This document shows positions 8,802 to 17,825 of a stretch of 64,000 nucleotides of DNA, piece by piece. The position numbers and the translations under genes are program-made. The notes below the pieces were generated by a model. That model ran no database searches and was not told the DNA's origin. It saw nothing but the letters and a program-made list of their open reading frames with translations. Each line of letters begins with the position of its first letter. Within the stretch, counting starts at the first letter, position 1. Source of the DNA: Microcella alkaliphila (GTDB lineage Bacteria > Actinomycetota > Actinomycetes > Actinomycetales > Microbacteriaceae); the NCBI RefSeq assembly GCF_002355395.1, contig NZ_AP017315.1, positions 806,001 to 870,000 on the forward strand. The letters run 5' to 3'.

Positions 8802-10035
8802 GGCGGATTCAACCGGTCAGCGCAATGAGTGCTGTGAGATGAAGCAGACGCTGATCTCGGGAGGCATTCGTTGCAGGGCAAGCATGGTCATCTCAGTCGT
8901 GAGCAGAAGCAGCTCGCGCTCCGTCTCCACTCGAAGGGGTGGCGGCTCATCGATATCGCCCGCGAGATCGGCTGCACGGCCCCGATGGTCGGCCGCATGG
9001 CGCGGGAAGGGCGTCACCTCGACGGGAAGCCGTTCGGCTGGGAGCCGCGCGAGGGGCATCTGACGGTCTTCGATCGTGAGGAGATCCTGGTTGGTCTCGC
9101 GCGCGGTGACACGTTGACCGCGATCGCGCTCGCCCTGGGACGGGCGGTGTCGACGGTCAGCCGCGAGGTCAAGCGCGGCGGCGGGCGGGAGGGGTACTCG
9201 GCGTGGCGGGCGCATGAGGACGCGCGAGAGCAGGCCCGCCGACCGAAGCCGTTCAAGCTTGACGGTGGACGGCTGCTCGAGGTTGTCGCGACGCAGCTGG
9301 AGCAACTGTGGTCTCCGCAGGAGATCGCCGCCCGCCTACGGTTGGAGCATCCCGACGACCCGGAGATGCACGTGAGTCACGAGACGATCTACCAGTCCCT
9401 GTTCGTGCAGGGACGCGGGCAGTTGCGCCGCGAGCTTGCCCGCTGCCTGCGGTCAGGGCGTGCGGCACGGAAGTCGCGGACCGCGACGGACCGGCGAGGC
9501 CGGCTGCCAGGGATGGTGATGATCAGCGAGCGCCCCGCGGAGGTCGAAGACCGCGCCGTGCCGGGGCATTGGGAAGGCGACTTGATCCTCGGTGAGAACA
9601 GTCGCAGCGCCGTGGGAACCCTCGTTGAACGCAGCACCCGCCTCACACTTCTGCTGCACCTGCCCGACGGGAAGAGCGCCGACAAGGTGGAGGCCGCAAT
9701 GCGCGAGGCGATCACCGCGTTGCCGGCGTCGCTGGCGCGGACGATCACCTGGGATCAGGGCGCCGAGATGGCCAAGCATTCCGAGTTCACGACAGCGACC
9801 GGCATCCCGATCTACTTCTGCGACCCGCACTCCCCGTGGCAGCGCGGAAGCAACGAGAACACCAACGGACTGCTACGCCAGTACCTGCCGAAGAGCACCG
9901 ATCTGAGCATCGTCACCCGCGCTGAGCTGACCGCGATCCAGGACTCGCTCAACGGACGACCACGCAAAACGCTCGGCTATCTGACACCATCGGAGAAGTT
10001 CACAGAACTCGTTGCGACCACCGGTTGAATCCGCC
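8802..10035 (+). mobile_element. Complete IS30-family insertion sequence (1,234 bp)
   Basis: Perfect 16-bp terminal inverted repeats bound the element: GGCGGATTCAACCGGT at 8802-8817 and its complement at 10020-10035. The host OrfA sequence is duplicated as GAT on both sides (8799-8801 and 10036-10038), a target duplication of the size expected for IS30. It carries one intact transposase gene. Confidence 0.9.
8871..10028 (+). CDS. IS30-family transposase
   Basis: The 385-residue transposase has two N-terminal helix-turn-helix segments (LRLHSKGWRLIDIAREIGC and LALGRAVSTVSREVKRGG). A C-terminal DDE integrase core follows, with D in GHWEGDLI, D in ITWDQGAEM and E in GSNENTNGLLRQYLPK. The TTG start at 8871 has GGGAGG 7 nt upstream. 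Its stop lies inside the right inverted repeat, as is common in compact IS elements. It appears intact and could be active. Confidence 0.93.
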   Translation: MQGKHGHLSREQKQLALRLHSKGWRLIDIAREIGCTAPMVGRMAREGRHLDGKPFGWEPREGHLTVFDREEILVGLARGDTLTAIALALGRAVSTVSREVKRGGGREGYSAWRAHEDAREQARRPKPFKLDGGRLLEVVATQLEQLWSPQEIAARLRLEHPDDPEMHVSHETIYQSLFVQGRGQLRRELARCLRSGRAARKSRTATDRRGRLPGMVMISERPAEVEDRAVPGHWEGDLILGENSRSAVGTLVERSTRLTLLLHLPDGKSADKVEAAMREAITALPASLARTITWDQGAEMAKHSEFTTATGIPIYFCDPHSPWQRGSNENTNGLLRQYLPKSTDLSIVTRAELTAIQDSLNGRPRKTLGYLTPSEKFTELVATTG

Positions 10036-10140
10036 GATCCTGCGTGATGCCGCGGTTTTCTTCGCCGGGGAAATCGACCCCCGACGCCGCTGATCCTCGC
10101 CTTCCCCGAGGAGTAGCGCGCTCTTGGCCGCTCGGTCGGG

Positions 10141-11019
10141 TTGATCTGCACGGTTCTGCGTGAGCAGGGCGTGCCGGTCGCCGAGCGCACCTATCGGGGC
10201 TGGACGCGCGCCCAGCCCAGTCAGCGAGATATCGACGACGCCCACCTCATCGAGGCGATCCGCGTCGCCCGCGTAGGCGACAAGGGTGAGCCAACACCTG
10301 AGTCGCTCTATGGGCGCCGGAAGATGACCGCGCTGCTGCGCCGGCACGGTATGACTGTTTCCAGCAGCCGCGTCGATCGGCTGATGCGCCAGCTGGGCAT
10401 CAACGGCCTCGTGCGCGGCAAGGGTGCGCGGACCACCGTGCCGGATCCCGCAGCAACTCGCGCCCCGGACCTGCTGGATCGTGACTTCACCGCCGCCGCC
10501 CCGAACACGCGGTGGGTGGCCGATTTCACCTACGTGCGCACCTGGGCAGGGTTTGGTTATGTCGCGTTCGTCATCGACTGCTTCTCCCGCGCGATCGTCG
10601 GCTGGCATGCAGCGACAACGAAGGCAACGCCGTTGGTGACCACCGCGTTGCGGATGGCGTTGTGGCGACGCGACCGTGCCGGGCATCGTGTGGGCGACGG
10701 GCTGGTGGATCACAGCGACGCCGGAGCTCAGTTCCGGAGCAGGGCGATGGCCCGCGAGCTGCGCCGTCACGACATGGTCGGATCGATGGGGCGCGTCGGC
10801 GCGGCCGGGGACAACGCGGCGATGGAGAGCTTCTGGTCACTGTTGCAGACGAACGTCCTCAACCAGCAGCGGTGGGCGACGCGGCAGGAGCTTCGCCTCG
10901 CCATCGTCGTCTGGATCGAGCGGAAGTATCACCGCCAGCGAGCCCAGGACACCCTCGGCGGGTTGACGCCCATCGAGTTCGAAGCCAAGCTAACCGAGCC
11001 GCTCACACTCGCGGCCTAA
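10141..11019 (+). CDS. IS3-family transposase OrfB (C-terminal catalytic part)
   Basis: OrfB begins within LICTVLREQGVPVAERTYRGW. It contains the HTH_21 region (SLYGRRKMTALLRRHG) and a full DDE core: D in RWVADFTYV, D in LVDHSDAGAQF and E in NAAMESFWSLLQ. An in-frame TAG at 10114 blocks extension upstream, so either the OrfA-OrfB slip site lies between that stop and 10141, or the OrfB 5' end is damaged. TTG at 10141 is only the first usable start. With OrfA split, transposition would need help in trans. Confidence 0.8.
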   Translation: MICTVLREQGVPVAERTYRGWTRAQPSQRDIDDAHLIEAIRVARVGDKGEPTPESLYGRRKMTALLRRHGMTVSSSRVDRLMRQLGINGLVRGKGARTTVPDPAATRAPDLLDRDFTAAAPNTRWVADFTYVRTWAGFGYVAFVIDCFSRAIVGWHAATTKATPLVTTALRMALWRRDRAGHRVGDGLVDHSDAGAQFRSRAMARELRRHDMVGSMGRVGAAGDNAAMESFWSLLQTNVLNQQRWATRQELRLAIVVWIERKYHRQRAQDTLGGLTPIEFEAKLTEPLTLAA

Positions 11020-11108
11020 ACCGAAACTGTCACCAGTTCGTTCCTCACGCCCTTCACCACGATACCCCGCTGTGGTCCGGCTGTCGATCCCCGCCCGCAG
11101 CGCGAACT

Positions 11109-12381
11109 CTAGGCCTTCACTGTGGCCAGCTCGTCCCAATGGGTCGTCGCACGCGGAGTCAGCATCGAGCGCTTCATCTGCCATGACGGTCCCGGGCGGA
11201 ATCCTCCATATCCAAGCCCCAGGAGCTCGCGGCCTTCCTTGCGCTGCACCTCGTCGATCAGCTCCGCGACGCCGGCCTCTTCATGCGCATGGCGGAACAG
11301 CTCGAGGGCTGATGTGCGTCGGCGGGGCGAAGGTCGGTGAGCATGATGCCGGCTCGGGCGTACCGGATGCCGTTCTCGATCAGCGGCAGCAGTCGGTGGG
11401 CAGCGCGGGTGAGCTCGACGGGATCCGCTGTGGGGAAGGGGAGCTTGACGAGCACGGACGGAGAGGATCGCTGTTCGGAGTAGTGGGACGTGCCGGCGAA
11501 CACCGTCATCAGCTTTGCCACCTGGTGGTGCTTGACCAGTCGAGTTGCTCCCTGCTGGGTATTGATCGACAGGGCCTGTCGTATGCCGTCTCTTGTGGTG
11601 ACTTTCTCGGAGAACGAGCGGCTGACGATCAGCTGCTCTTTGCGCCCGGTGCGGTCCTCCTCGGCGACGATGCTCGGCACTCCGCGCAGTTCCAGTGCCG
11701 TGCGCATCACCACGACGTTGAATGCCTTGCGGATTCGGACTGGATCGGCTGCGGCGAGATCCGCGATCGTCGAGATTCCAATCGCCACCAGGCGCCGCTC
11801 GAGGCGAGAGGCGATACCCCAGACTCGGACACGGGCAGGGACGACATCAGCCGGTGTCGCCTCTGTGGCCGTGTCGCTGGCCACACGCAGACCCCGGTGA
11901 ACACATCTAACTTCTTCGCGGCGCGGTTGCTGAGCTTGGCCAACGTGCGCGTCTCCGCGATCCCGACGTACACTGGCACACCGATGAGCCGTCGCAGCGT
12001 CGATCGGATGTCTCGGCCGAGGTCTGTCATCGCGGCGGGATCCCGTGCTATCTTCGGCGAGATCTTGAGGAATGCTTCGTCGATCGAGTAGATCTCGAGG
12101 TCCGGGGTGAAGCGAGCCAGGACGTCCATAGTGCGTCTGGACATGTCGCCGTAGAGCTCATAATTCGAGCTCAGTGCCCGCACTCCCAGGCGGTCGGCGT
12201 GAGGGCGCAGCTCGAACCAGGGCTTCCCGAGATCCAAGCCCAGTGCCTTCGCTTCGCGGCTGGCGGCGACGACCATCCCGTCGTTGTTGCTCAGCACCAC
12301 GGTCGGGACCGCTTCCAGATCTGGCCGGAAGACGCGCTCGAAGGACACGTGTGCGCTGTTGACGTCGACGTGCGCCAGCAC
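11109..12381 (-). pseudogene. UmuC-like Y-family DNA polymerase, two frameshifts
   Basis: The start GTG 12381 follows GGTGAGGAGG. The N-terminal part ([34 protein letters not shown] with the catalytic acidic pair) matches UmuC-type translesion polymerases. A first frameshift near 11885 moves the frame to [13 protein letters not shown]...VRVWGI. A second near 11307 moves it to LELFRHAHEEAG...SWQMKRSMLTPRATTHWDEL with the stop at 11109-11111. The combined product would be about 423 residues, normal for the family. Each shift fits loss of one base. The gene directly abuts the IS3 remnant and is probably dead, unless the shifts are assembly errors. Confidence 0.8.
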
Positions 12382-12407
12382 GGCTACCTCCTCACCGTGC
12401 CGGTACA

Positions 12408-12422
12408 TTGCGATGTTCGCAA
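12408..12422. promoter_or_regulatory. Perfect inverted repeat upstream of the umuC-like gene
   Basis: TTGCGA-TGT-TCGCAA is a 6-3-6 perfect inverted repeat 27 bp upstream of the umuC-like start, where an operator would be expected. It shares CGAAC with actinobacterial SOS boxes but does not match the full LexA consensus, so I call it only a candidate site. Confidence 0.3.
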
Positions 12423-12485
12423 TTGCAAAGTGCGCAATCAATGACACGCGGAACGCGGTGGGCTCGCTCGCTTGCGCCCGCGGGG

Positions 12486-12620
12486 CTATTCCTCATGGCC
12501 AACAGGCCTACGCGGCGCGGGCGATGTTGTCTCATTCGCAGCAAGGGGCGCCGCGATGTTGATGCTCACTTGGATAGTCGGAGGCAGGGTGAGCGCCGCA
12601 GGATCAATGACGTCGATCAT
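12486..12620 (-). CDS. Possible 44-residue peptide
   Basis: ATG at 12620 is preceded by GGTGAGG and opens a 44-codon frame ([19 protein letters not shown]...) ending at 12486. Another short frame ending ...[10 protein letters not shown] overlaps its start by ATGA, which is what translationally coupled genes look like. I recognise no family. It is acidic at the start and proline/alanine-rich at the end, without cysteines. It may be real or a leftover of a decayed gene. Confidence 0.25.
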   Translation of the reverse strand: MIDVIDPAALTLPPTIQVSINIAAPLAANETTSPAPRRPVGHEE

Positions 12621-12728
12621 CGTTTCGCCTCACCCCTCGAAGTGGTGTCGATGGCTGGGCTGTCGGGTCGAGCGCTCGTACGCCAGATGATGCGCAGGAC
12701 GTTGATCACATCGTCAAGATCTGTGCCG

Positions 12729-13087
12729 CTAGATGAGGTGTCGGCAAGAGGATTGCCTCGTCGCCATAGCCGCAGCCGCGCTGTCCGAAGGCAGGAACTG
12801 GCGAATCTCCGATCTTGTGGCCGCGTCCTGAAACCGTGCCGCGTTGTTCACCCAGCCGACCAAGGGGGCATGCTCCTCGGCGGGTTCAGCGGCCGCGACC
12901 GCTGCGGTGGATCACCTGCGTCAACTTCGAGGCAATGCACTCGAGCATCCGTGTTGTGGGCAGGCGTCGGGTCCAGGTTCACTACGTGACCGACCGCGGA
13001 TAGGTGTTTCGAGATGACCTGACCAATGCCGCCGCTCGCGCCGGTTACGACGAAGGATGCCGAGGCATCCTTATGGTCGACCCTCAT
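12729..13087 (-). pseudogene. Short-chain dehydrogenase/reductase remnant
   Basis: From ATG 13087 the frame reads the Rossmann NAD(P)-binding motif VVTGASGGIGQVISKHL and continues to the end of the second strand (HCLEVDAGD). A one-base shift near 12909 then moves it to EEHAPLVGWVNNAARFQD, which includes the NNAA motif of SDR enzymes. The frame stops at 12729, well before the catalytic YxxxK region. Only the N-terminal third of the enzyme remains. Confidence 0.6.
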
Positions 13088-13655
13088 CTGTCCATCCTGC
13101 CGCGACCTAACGCGTTCGTTGTGGAGCACGCTGCTCCGTCGAACTACAGATTCAATGACAAAGAGCGCGGCGGCATGAGCGCGCCTCTCGAAACCGCTGC
13201 CCCGGATTGTCGCGATCACGCCCCACAAGATCAACGGCACTGACGACAGAATCACCGGCGGCGGACAGCTGATGCGCGTGACGATCGGCCGTCGGTTTCC
13301 TGATCGGTGGTGTGCACCGCTGCCCACAGTTCCACAACCATCGGTTCGTCGAGCAGGTCGCGAGCGGCGGCGGAAGGGCACGAACTCGTTGCCCTCGCGA
13401 CCCAGATGTACAACGAATTCAGCGGGTCGTACCGGATCTGGCATGGCCGTGTGGCGCCTTCTCCCCTCACACCGGCGGCGCGCAACTCGGTGAGCCGGCG
13501 GGACTTGTAGACCCGGCTGGCGAAATTGATGCCTTAGTCCTGCAGCGTGCAGGTCTTGCCCGGCAGCAGACCGATGAACTTCGTCTACGCCGAACGGCAC
13601 GTGAATCTCCGGAGCGACCCGCCGGTACGCCCGTACCATCTCGTTCGGCGTTAAG
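13088..13655. other. Unassigned stretch before the IS1380 element
   Basis: I see no recognisable gene in these 568 bases on either strand. Several open frames exist on both strands but show no family motif and look like decayed sequence. Confidence 0.5.
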
Positions 13656-15316
13656 CCTCGATCCACCGATGAGTCGGGGTGTTGAGCGGCGTCGTGACAT
13701 AGAAATGCCCCTCTGACCGGGAAGAATAGAGCTTGCTTAGGGTTCTGTTCGTCTAGTCGGAGAGGCATCTCGTAGATGCAATTCAAGCACGCCCCCACCG
13801 CGGTGTCCGTGGTCTTCGATGATCCGAATCTCGTGTCGGCTGCGGGCCTGGTTCCGATGCTTCGGCTCGCGCAGTCGGCTGGGCTGGCGGAGCTCGCTCA
13901 GGGGCGGTTGAGCGTCCCGACGGACAAGGGTGCCAATGCGGGCGCGAAAGTCTCCGCGCTGGTCGCGGGGATGCTCGCCGGCGCGGACTCGATCGACGAT
14001 ATGAACCTGCTCCGCCACGGCGGGATGGGGCGGCTGTTCGACCGAACCTATGCCCCGTCGACGCTGGGGTCGTTCCTTCGGGAGTTCCGGTTCGGGCACG
14101 TCCGCCAGCTCGACGCCGTCGCCTCCCGGGTCCTGCAGGGCCTGACCTCTCAGGCTCCGCTCCTGCAGACCCGCGTTGGTGAGCGGGTGATGGTCGATCT
14201 GGACGACACCATCATCGAGGTCCACGGGTATCAGAAGCAGGGCGCCGGGTTCGGATACTCCGGAGTCCGCGGACTGAATGCCCTCCTCGCCACGGCCTCC
14301 ACGAGCGCGTCCGCTCCGGTGATCCTCAGCCAGCGGCTGCGGCAGGGGAAGACTGGCTCCCCGAAGGGCGCGGCGAGGATCGTCGGCGATGCCCTCGCGA
14401 CCCTGCGCCGCGCCCGCGCCGGGGAGCGCCCGTTGCTGCGCGCGGACTCCGCGTTCTACGGATACGCGACTGTTGGCACCGCGCTCAAAGCTGGCGCAGA
14501 CGTGTCGGTCACCGTCCGGATGGACCCCGCAGTGAAGGCCGCGATCACCACGATCAGCGAGGATGCGTGGACCACAATCGAATACACCGACGCGATCCGC
14601 GACGAGACCACCGGGCAATGGATCTCCAAAGCGGAAGTCGCAGAGATCCCGTTCACCGCGTTCCGGTCCAGGAAGAAGTCCAAGCAGATCGCCGGCAGGT
14701 TGATCGTCCGGCGCATCCCCGACCTCAACCCGAAGAACATCGACGCGCCGACGCTGTTCGACACCTTTCGGCACCACGCGTTCTTCGCCACTACCGACAA
14801 GGACGACATGGACACCGTGGCCGCGGACAAGACCCACCGCGGTCACGCGATCATCGAGCAAGTCCACGCCGATCTCAAGAACGGCCCGCTCGCGCACCTG
14901 CCGTCAGGGGCATTCGCCGCGAACAGCGCCTGGCTCGTCCTCGCCGTCATCGCGTTCAACCTCACCCGCACCGCCGGCGTGATCGCCGACCACGCGGGAC
15001 GCCTTGCCAGAGCGACGACCGCGACGATCCGCCGCACCCTCATCCACGTCCCGGCACGGCTGGCGCGCTCCGCACGCCGGATCACGCTGCACCTGCCCGA
15101 GGCCTGGCCCTGGCAGAACGCCTTCCACCGACTGTTCACGATCACGCACGCGCCCCCACCCGCCGCGACCCCCTGACCACCGCCGCTACCGCGGCACGAC
15201 CGAGGAGCCAGTGGACGACCGGGACGCGACGCCCGGAACTCAGCCCTGCCCTCGACACTTCACCACACGCCGATCACACCGACCCGGCCCACCCAAGTCT
15301 CATCGGTGGATCGAGG
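13656..15316 (+). mobile_element. Complete IS1380-family insertion sequence (1,661 bp)
   Basis: Perfect 18-bp terminal inverted repeats, CCTCGATCCACCGATGAG at 13656-13673 and its complement at 15299-15316, enclose one intact transposase gene. TTAAG is present on both sides (13651-13655 and 15317-15321), consistent with a 4- to 5-bp TTAA-type target duplication. The clean ends indicate a recent insertion. Confidence 0.9.
13776..15176 (+). CDS. IS1380-family transposase
   Basis: The 466-residue DDE transposase has its catalytic residues in VDLDDTIIEVHG, LLRADSAFYGY and IIEQVHADLKNGPLAHLPSG, the IS1380 (DDE_Tnp_1) layout. ATG 13776 is preceded by GGAGAGG. The frame is uninterrupted and of normal length. 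Confidence 0.93.
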   Translation: MQFKHAPTAVSVVFDDPNLVSAAGLVPMLRLAQSAGLAELAQGRLSVPTDKGANAGAKVSALVAGMLAGADSIDDMNLLRHGGMGRLFDRTYAPSTLGSFLREFRFGHVRQLDAVASRVLQGLTSQAPLLQTRVGERVMVDLDDTIIEVHGYQKQGAGFGYSGVRGLNALLATASTSASAPVILSQRLRQGKTGSPKGAARIVGDALATLRRARAGERPLLRADSAFYGYATVGTALKAGADVSVTVRMDPAVKAAITTISEDAWTTIEYTDAIRDETTGQWISKAEVAEIPFTAFRSRKKSKQIAGRLIVRRIPDLNPKNIDAPTLFDTFRHHAFFATTDKDDMDTVAADKTHRGHAIIEQVHADLKNGPLAHLPSGAFAANSAWLVLAVIAFNLTRTAGVIADHAGRLARATTATIRRTLIHVPARLARSARRITLHLPEAWPWQNAFHRLFTITHAPPPAATP

Positions 15317-15387
15317 TTAAGGTCCGGCTGGGCACGAGAGGATCCCACAGCCCAGATTGCCTGACAACGCGGCGACTGCTGAGCACT

Positions 15388-15650
15388 GTTAGCGCCGACG
15401 TGAACGGACCCCCTAGCGCCAAACTGGGATGGCAGATCGCCGAGAAGATGGGTGTCTCCCTGAACACGGTGTACGTGTACCGCAGCAACGATCGGCGATA
15501 AGTTGCCGGGGCCTGCTGGGTTTCCCGACCCGGTCGCCTTCGCGGGCGCACAGTGCTGTTCGATGAGAGGGCGATCGACGCGTACATCGAGCGCGCGCTC
15601 TGGGACCCGAGGCCGCGCCGGTCGGTCACCGCGCACCGCGCCTCGGCACA
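15388..15650 (+). pseudogene. Remnant of a small helix-turn-helix (excisionase-like) protein
   Basis: WQIAEKMGVSLNTVYVYRS at about 15430-15486 is a MerR/excisionase-type DNA-binding helix pair. In other frames it is followed by LPGPAGFPDPVAFAG and TVLFDERAIDAYIERA, the usual wing and C-terminal helix of these proteins. At least two single-base shifts break the frame. Small proteins of this type often accompany integrative elements, but no integrase is visible here. Confidence 0.45.
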
Positions 15651-15977
15651 CGGGCCCGACCGCATCTTTCCCCTACCGCATTAGAGAGTCCATCACCGAC
15701 GGCGCCGGCGCACCGAGTATCACCACCCTCAAGAGGCTTGGGACCCGCTGCAGCTGAACCCCGTCACCTTTGGCGAGCGGATGCGTGGCCGCACAACCTG
15801 GACGCCCGCCGAGCGGGAACGCATCGCCTCCATCCTCGAAACAGACACCAGCGACACCAACGACCAGGTCGAGCAACTGCGGCGCCCAACGGCGCGCCTA
15901 GAGAGGAGCTGATGGTGAATGAGCGGGTCGTTGCCTGACACACCGCTGACGTCCACCTCGCCACAGGCAAGGACAGA
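15651..15977. other. Unassigned stretch after the IS1380 element
   Basis: Short open frames on the plus strand (for example ...RTWTPAERERIASILETDTSD... ending at 15912) look like protein remnants, but none is recognisable. Confidence 0.4.
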
Positions 15978-16151
15978 ATGCATGAGGCCTGCTGGGTTTT
16001 CCGCTCACTTCTGTGGGAACGCATCTTCACCCCTCCGGAGCACGACCGGCCAGCCGCTCTTCTCCCTGGGATAGTTGTCATCCTTCTCGGCGCCCTCTGG
16101 TACATCGGCTGGCGCCTGAGAATCCGCCGGGAGCCATGGCTGTCTCGCTGA
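15978..16151 (+). CDS. Possible 57-residue single-pass membrane peptide
   Basis: ATG 15978 opens a frame with one strongly hydrophobic segment (ALLPGIVVILLGALWYIGW, about residues 27-45) followed by a basic tail (RLRIRREPWLSR). This is an inside-positive topology typical of small membrane proteins. GGACAG lies just upstream. No family is recognised; it may be a fragment. Confidence 0.35.
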   Translation: MHEACWVFRSLLWERIFTPPEHDRPAALLPGIVVILLGALWYIGWRLRIRREPWLSR

Positions 16152-16208
16152 CCGCGAGATACTCTCAGACGCCAAGGCGGTGGGCCGAGGGACGGACTAG
16201 GAGAGCCG

Positions 16209-17504
16209 GTGGGCACGACGCGCAAACCCTCGGCATTAGGAACGTCGATTCCACCCACCCGAGATCTCACGCTGGATCTCGCTCGGGTAGCATGCGTGAT
16301 GGTCGTGCTCGTCATGCACCTCCTGCAGACGGGTATCGGGACGACGCCCGATGGACGACTCGTCGCGTCCTTTCCACTCGAGCGCCAGCCGTGGTTCGCC
16401 GCGGCGTCGTGGGTGGGACAGATAATGCCACTCTTCTTCGTCGTCGGCGGATTCGCCGCAGCGCTCGGATGGCGCTCCGCACAACTCAGGGGAACGACAC
16501 CAAACGGGTTCATCCGGGCCCGTGTACTACGGCTCACCCAGCCCTCGCTACCCCTTTTCCTCTTCTTCGCCGTGGTCCTGACGGTGGTGTCGTTCCTGCC
16601 CGTTCCGACTGCGCTCGTGGCCGATGCGGCCGTGGGAGCCGGATCGCCGCTCTGGTTCCTCGCCGCATACCTGCTCTGCCAGACCGCGGTCCCGAGCATG
16701 ATGCGGCTCCATACAAGCGTCCCCCGGACCACGATCGCGGTGCTGGCGGCGCTCGTCGTCGCGGTCGACGTTGCCCGTTTCACGACGGGGGAGCGGGACA
16801 TCGGTCTGCTGAACCTGGCCTTCGTCTGGATACTGGTGCAGCAAATCGGCTTCTGGTACGCCGACGGCTGGTTCGATCGTCGCACTCCGCTCGCCCTGGT
16901 TGCGATTGTCGCGGGGTGCTATCTGGCACTCGGGGCATTGACGGCGTGGGGCCCGTACAACAACAACATGCTCTACAATCTCAATCCCGCGACGCTACCG
17001 CTCGTCCTGCTGGGACTCGCCCAGGCGTGCCTCCTGCGACTTCTGCGCCGCCCCCTCACCCGTCTCATGGAAACCCGCAGCGTCCGCGCCTTTGTCCTGT
17101 TCACCGGCTCGCGTCTGATGACGATTTACCTGTGGCACCTGCCGGTTATCCTCTTCGTCAAGGGCATCGAGCTGGCGCTGCCGGGTCTGTCTCCGAACCC
17201 TGAAACGGCGGCGTGGTGGTGGTCGCGGCTGCCGGTGTTGGCGGTGGTGTTGGCAGTTCTCTACGTCGTGACGCTCCTCCTCGCACGCTGGGAGGTGATC
17301 GGACCGCTTCCGCCTGCTCCGGCCAAGGCCATCGTGGCCGCTGCGTGGGTGCTGGTATTCATACCGCCGTTCGGCGTCATGTGGTTTGGCCTGGATCTGT
17401 GGTGGGCTCTTCTCGGAGCGCTTTCCTACGCGATCGCGGTACCACTGCTCCGGAGCTCGATCGGGTTGAAGACGCCGAGCACCTTCTTCCGGGCTCCCTC
17501 GTAG
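16209..17504 (+). CDS. Acyltransferase 3 family membrane protein
   Basis: The 431-residue protein has about ten transmembrane helices and the N-terminal AT3 layout: LDLARVACVMVVLVMHLLQ with the conserved TM1 histidine, then PLFFVVGGFAAALGWRS. Family members transfer acetyl or other acyl groups to surface polysaccharides or small exported molecules. GTG 16209 follows AGGAG. The last roughly 13 residues (GLKTPSTFFRAPS) sit where transposon-like minus-strand sequence begins, so the C-terminus may be foreign or slightly truncated. The acceptor cannot be deduced. Confidence 0.75.
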   Translation: MGTTRKPSALGTSIPPTRDLTLDLARVACVMVVLVMHLLQTGIGTTPDGRLVASFPLERQPWFAAASWVGQIMPLFFVVGGFAAALGWRSAQLRGTTPNGFIRARVLRLTQPSLPLFLFFAVVLTVVSFLPVPTALVADAAVGAGSPLWFLAAYLLCQTAVPSMMRLHTSVPRTTIAVLAALVVAVDVARFTTGERDIGLLNLAFVWILVQQIGFWYADGWFDRRTPLALVAIVAGCYLALGALTAWGPYNNNMLYNLNPATLPLVLLGLAQACLLRLLRRPLTRLMETRSVRAFVLFTGSRLMTIYLWHLPVILFVKGIELALPGLSPNPETAAWWWSRLPVLAVVLAVLYVVTLLLARWEVIGPLPPAPAKAIVAAAWVLVFIPPFGVMWFGLDLWWALLGALSYAIAVPLLRSSIGLKTPSTFFRAPS

Positions 17505-17579
17505 CCGATCGGCTCGTATCCCAGCGCTTCGCTAATCGAGCATGGGCCGGTTCTCCTCCGCGTCGTAGGTGAGCAGCCG

Positions 17580-17740
17580 CGGCGAGTGCAGCGGGCGACC
17601 GGGACGCCCTGACGATTCAGCTCCGCGTGGATCTTCCGCGCGCCATAGACGCCAAGGTCGCCTTGTGGGCGGTCGTGATGTCCACGATCCGCTCCGTGTC
17701 CCTCATCACCCTCGCAAAGGGTGGGCGGGCCTTCGCGGCG
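17580..17740 (-). pseudogene. IS3-family OrfB fragment
   Basis: On the minus strand GVYGARKIHAELNRQGVPVARCT is the N-terminal HTH_21 segment of an IS3 OrfB. The frame is lost on both sides and the DDE core is absent. Bounds are approximate. The rest of 17505-17825 shows nothing I can name. Confidence 0.55.
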
Positions 17741-17825
17741 CAATAGGGCAACCGCGCGACTGGAAAGCACGCCCACCCCGCCTGCCCCGGTCGAGCGGGT
17801 GGCCGGCGAAGAACAGTTGTGCGCG

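Larger units (their letters stand above)
8545..10093 (+). pseudogene. IS3 OrfA, helix-turn-helix protein, interrupted
   Basis: OrfA reads MPRKIPKETRQRAMRLVL from ATG 8545, with a helix-turn-helix (LGFGAESLRRWVRQAQ) and a leucine-zipper-like end (ERIRKLERENRELREANA). It is then cut by the IS30 element. The tail resumes after the 3-bp duplication at 10036 and ends DPRRR at 10093. ATG 8536 is an alternative start. Confidence 0.75.
8488..11042 (+). mobile_element. IS3-family insertion sequence, interrupted by an IS30-family element
   Basis: The left end starts TGAACCGTCCCCGGTTTGATG, a usual end for actinobacterial IS3 elements. OrfA begins at 8545, is split at 8801/10036 by an IS30-type element, and resumes as ILRDAAVFFAGEIDPRRR with a stop at 10091-10093. 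OrfB follows in the -1 frame, as expected for IS3 programmed frameshifting, and ends at 11019. A matching right inverted repeat is not visible after OrfB, so the right boundary given here is approximate and the end may have been deleted along with the rest of the ATPase gene. Confidence 0.75.

Noticed and set aside
11020..11108. Right inverted repeat of the IS3 element
   Set aside because: No sequence matching the complement of the left end TGAACCGTCCCC was found after OrfB.
12408..12422. LexA/SOS box of the umuC-like gene
   Set aside because: The palindrome shares only part of the actinobacterial SOS consensus, so I list it only as an unnamed inverted repeat.
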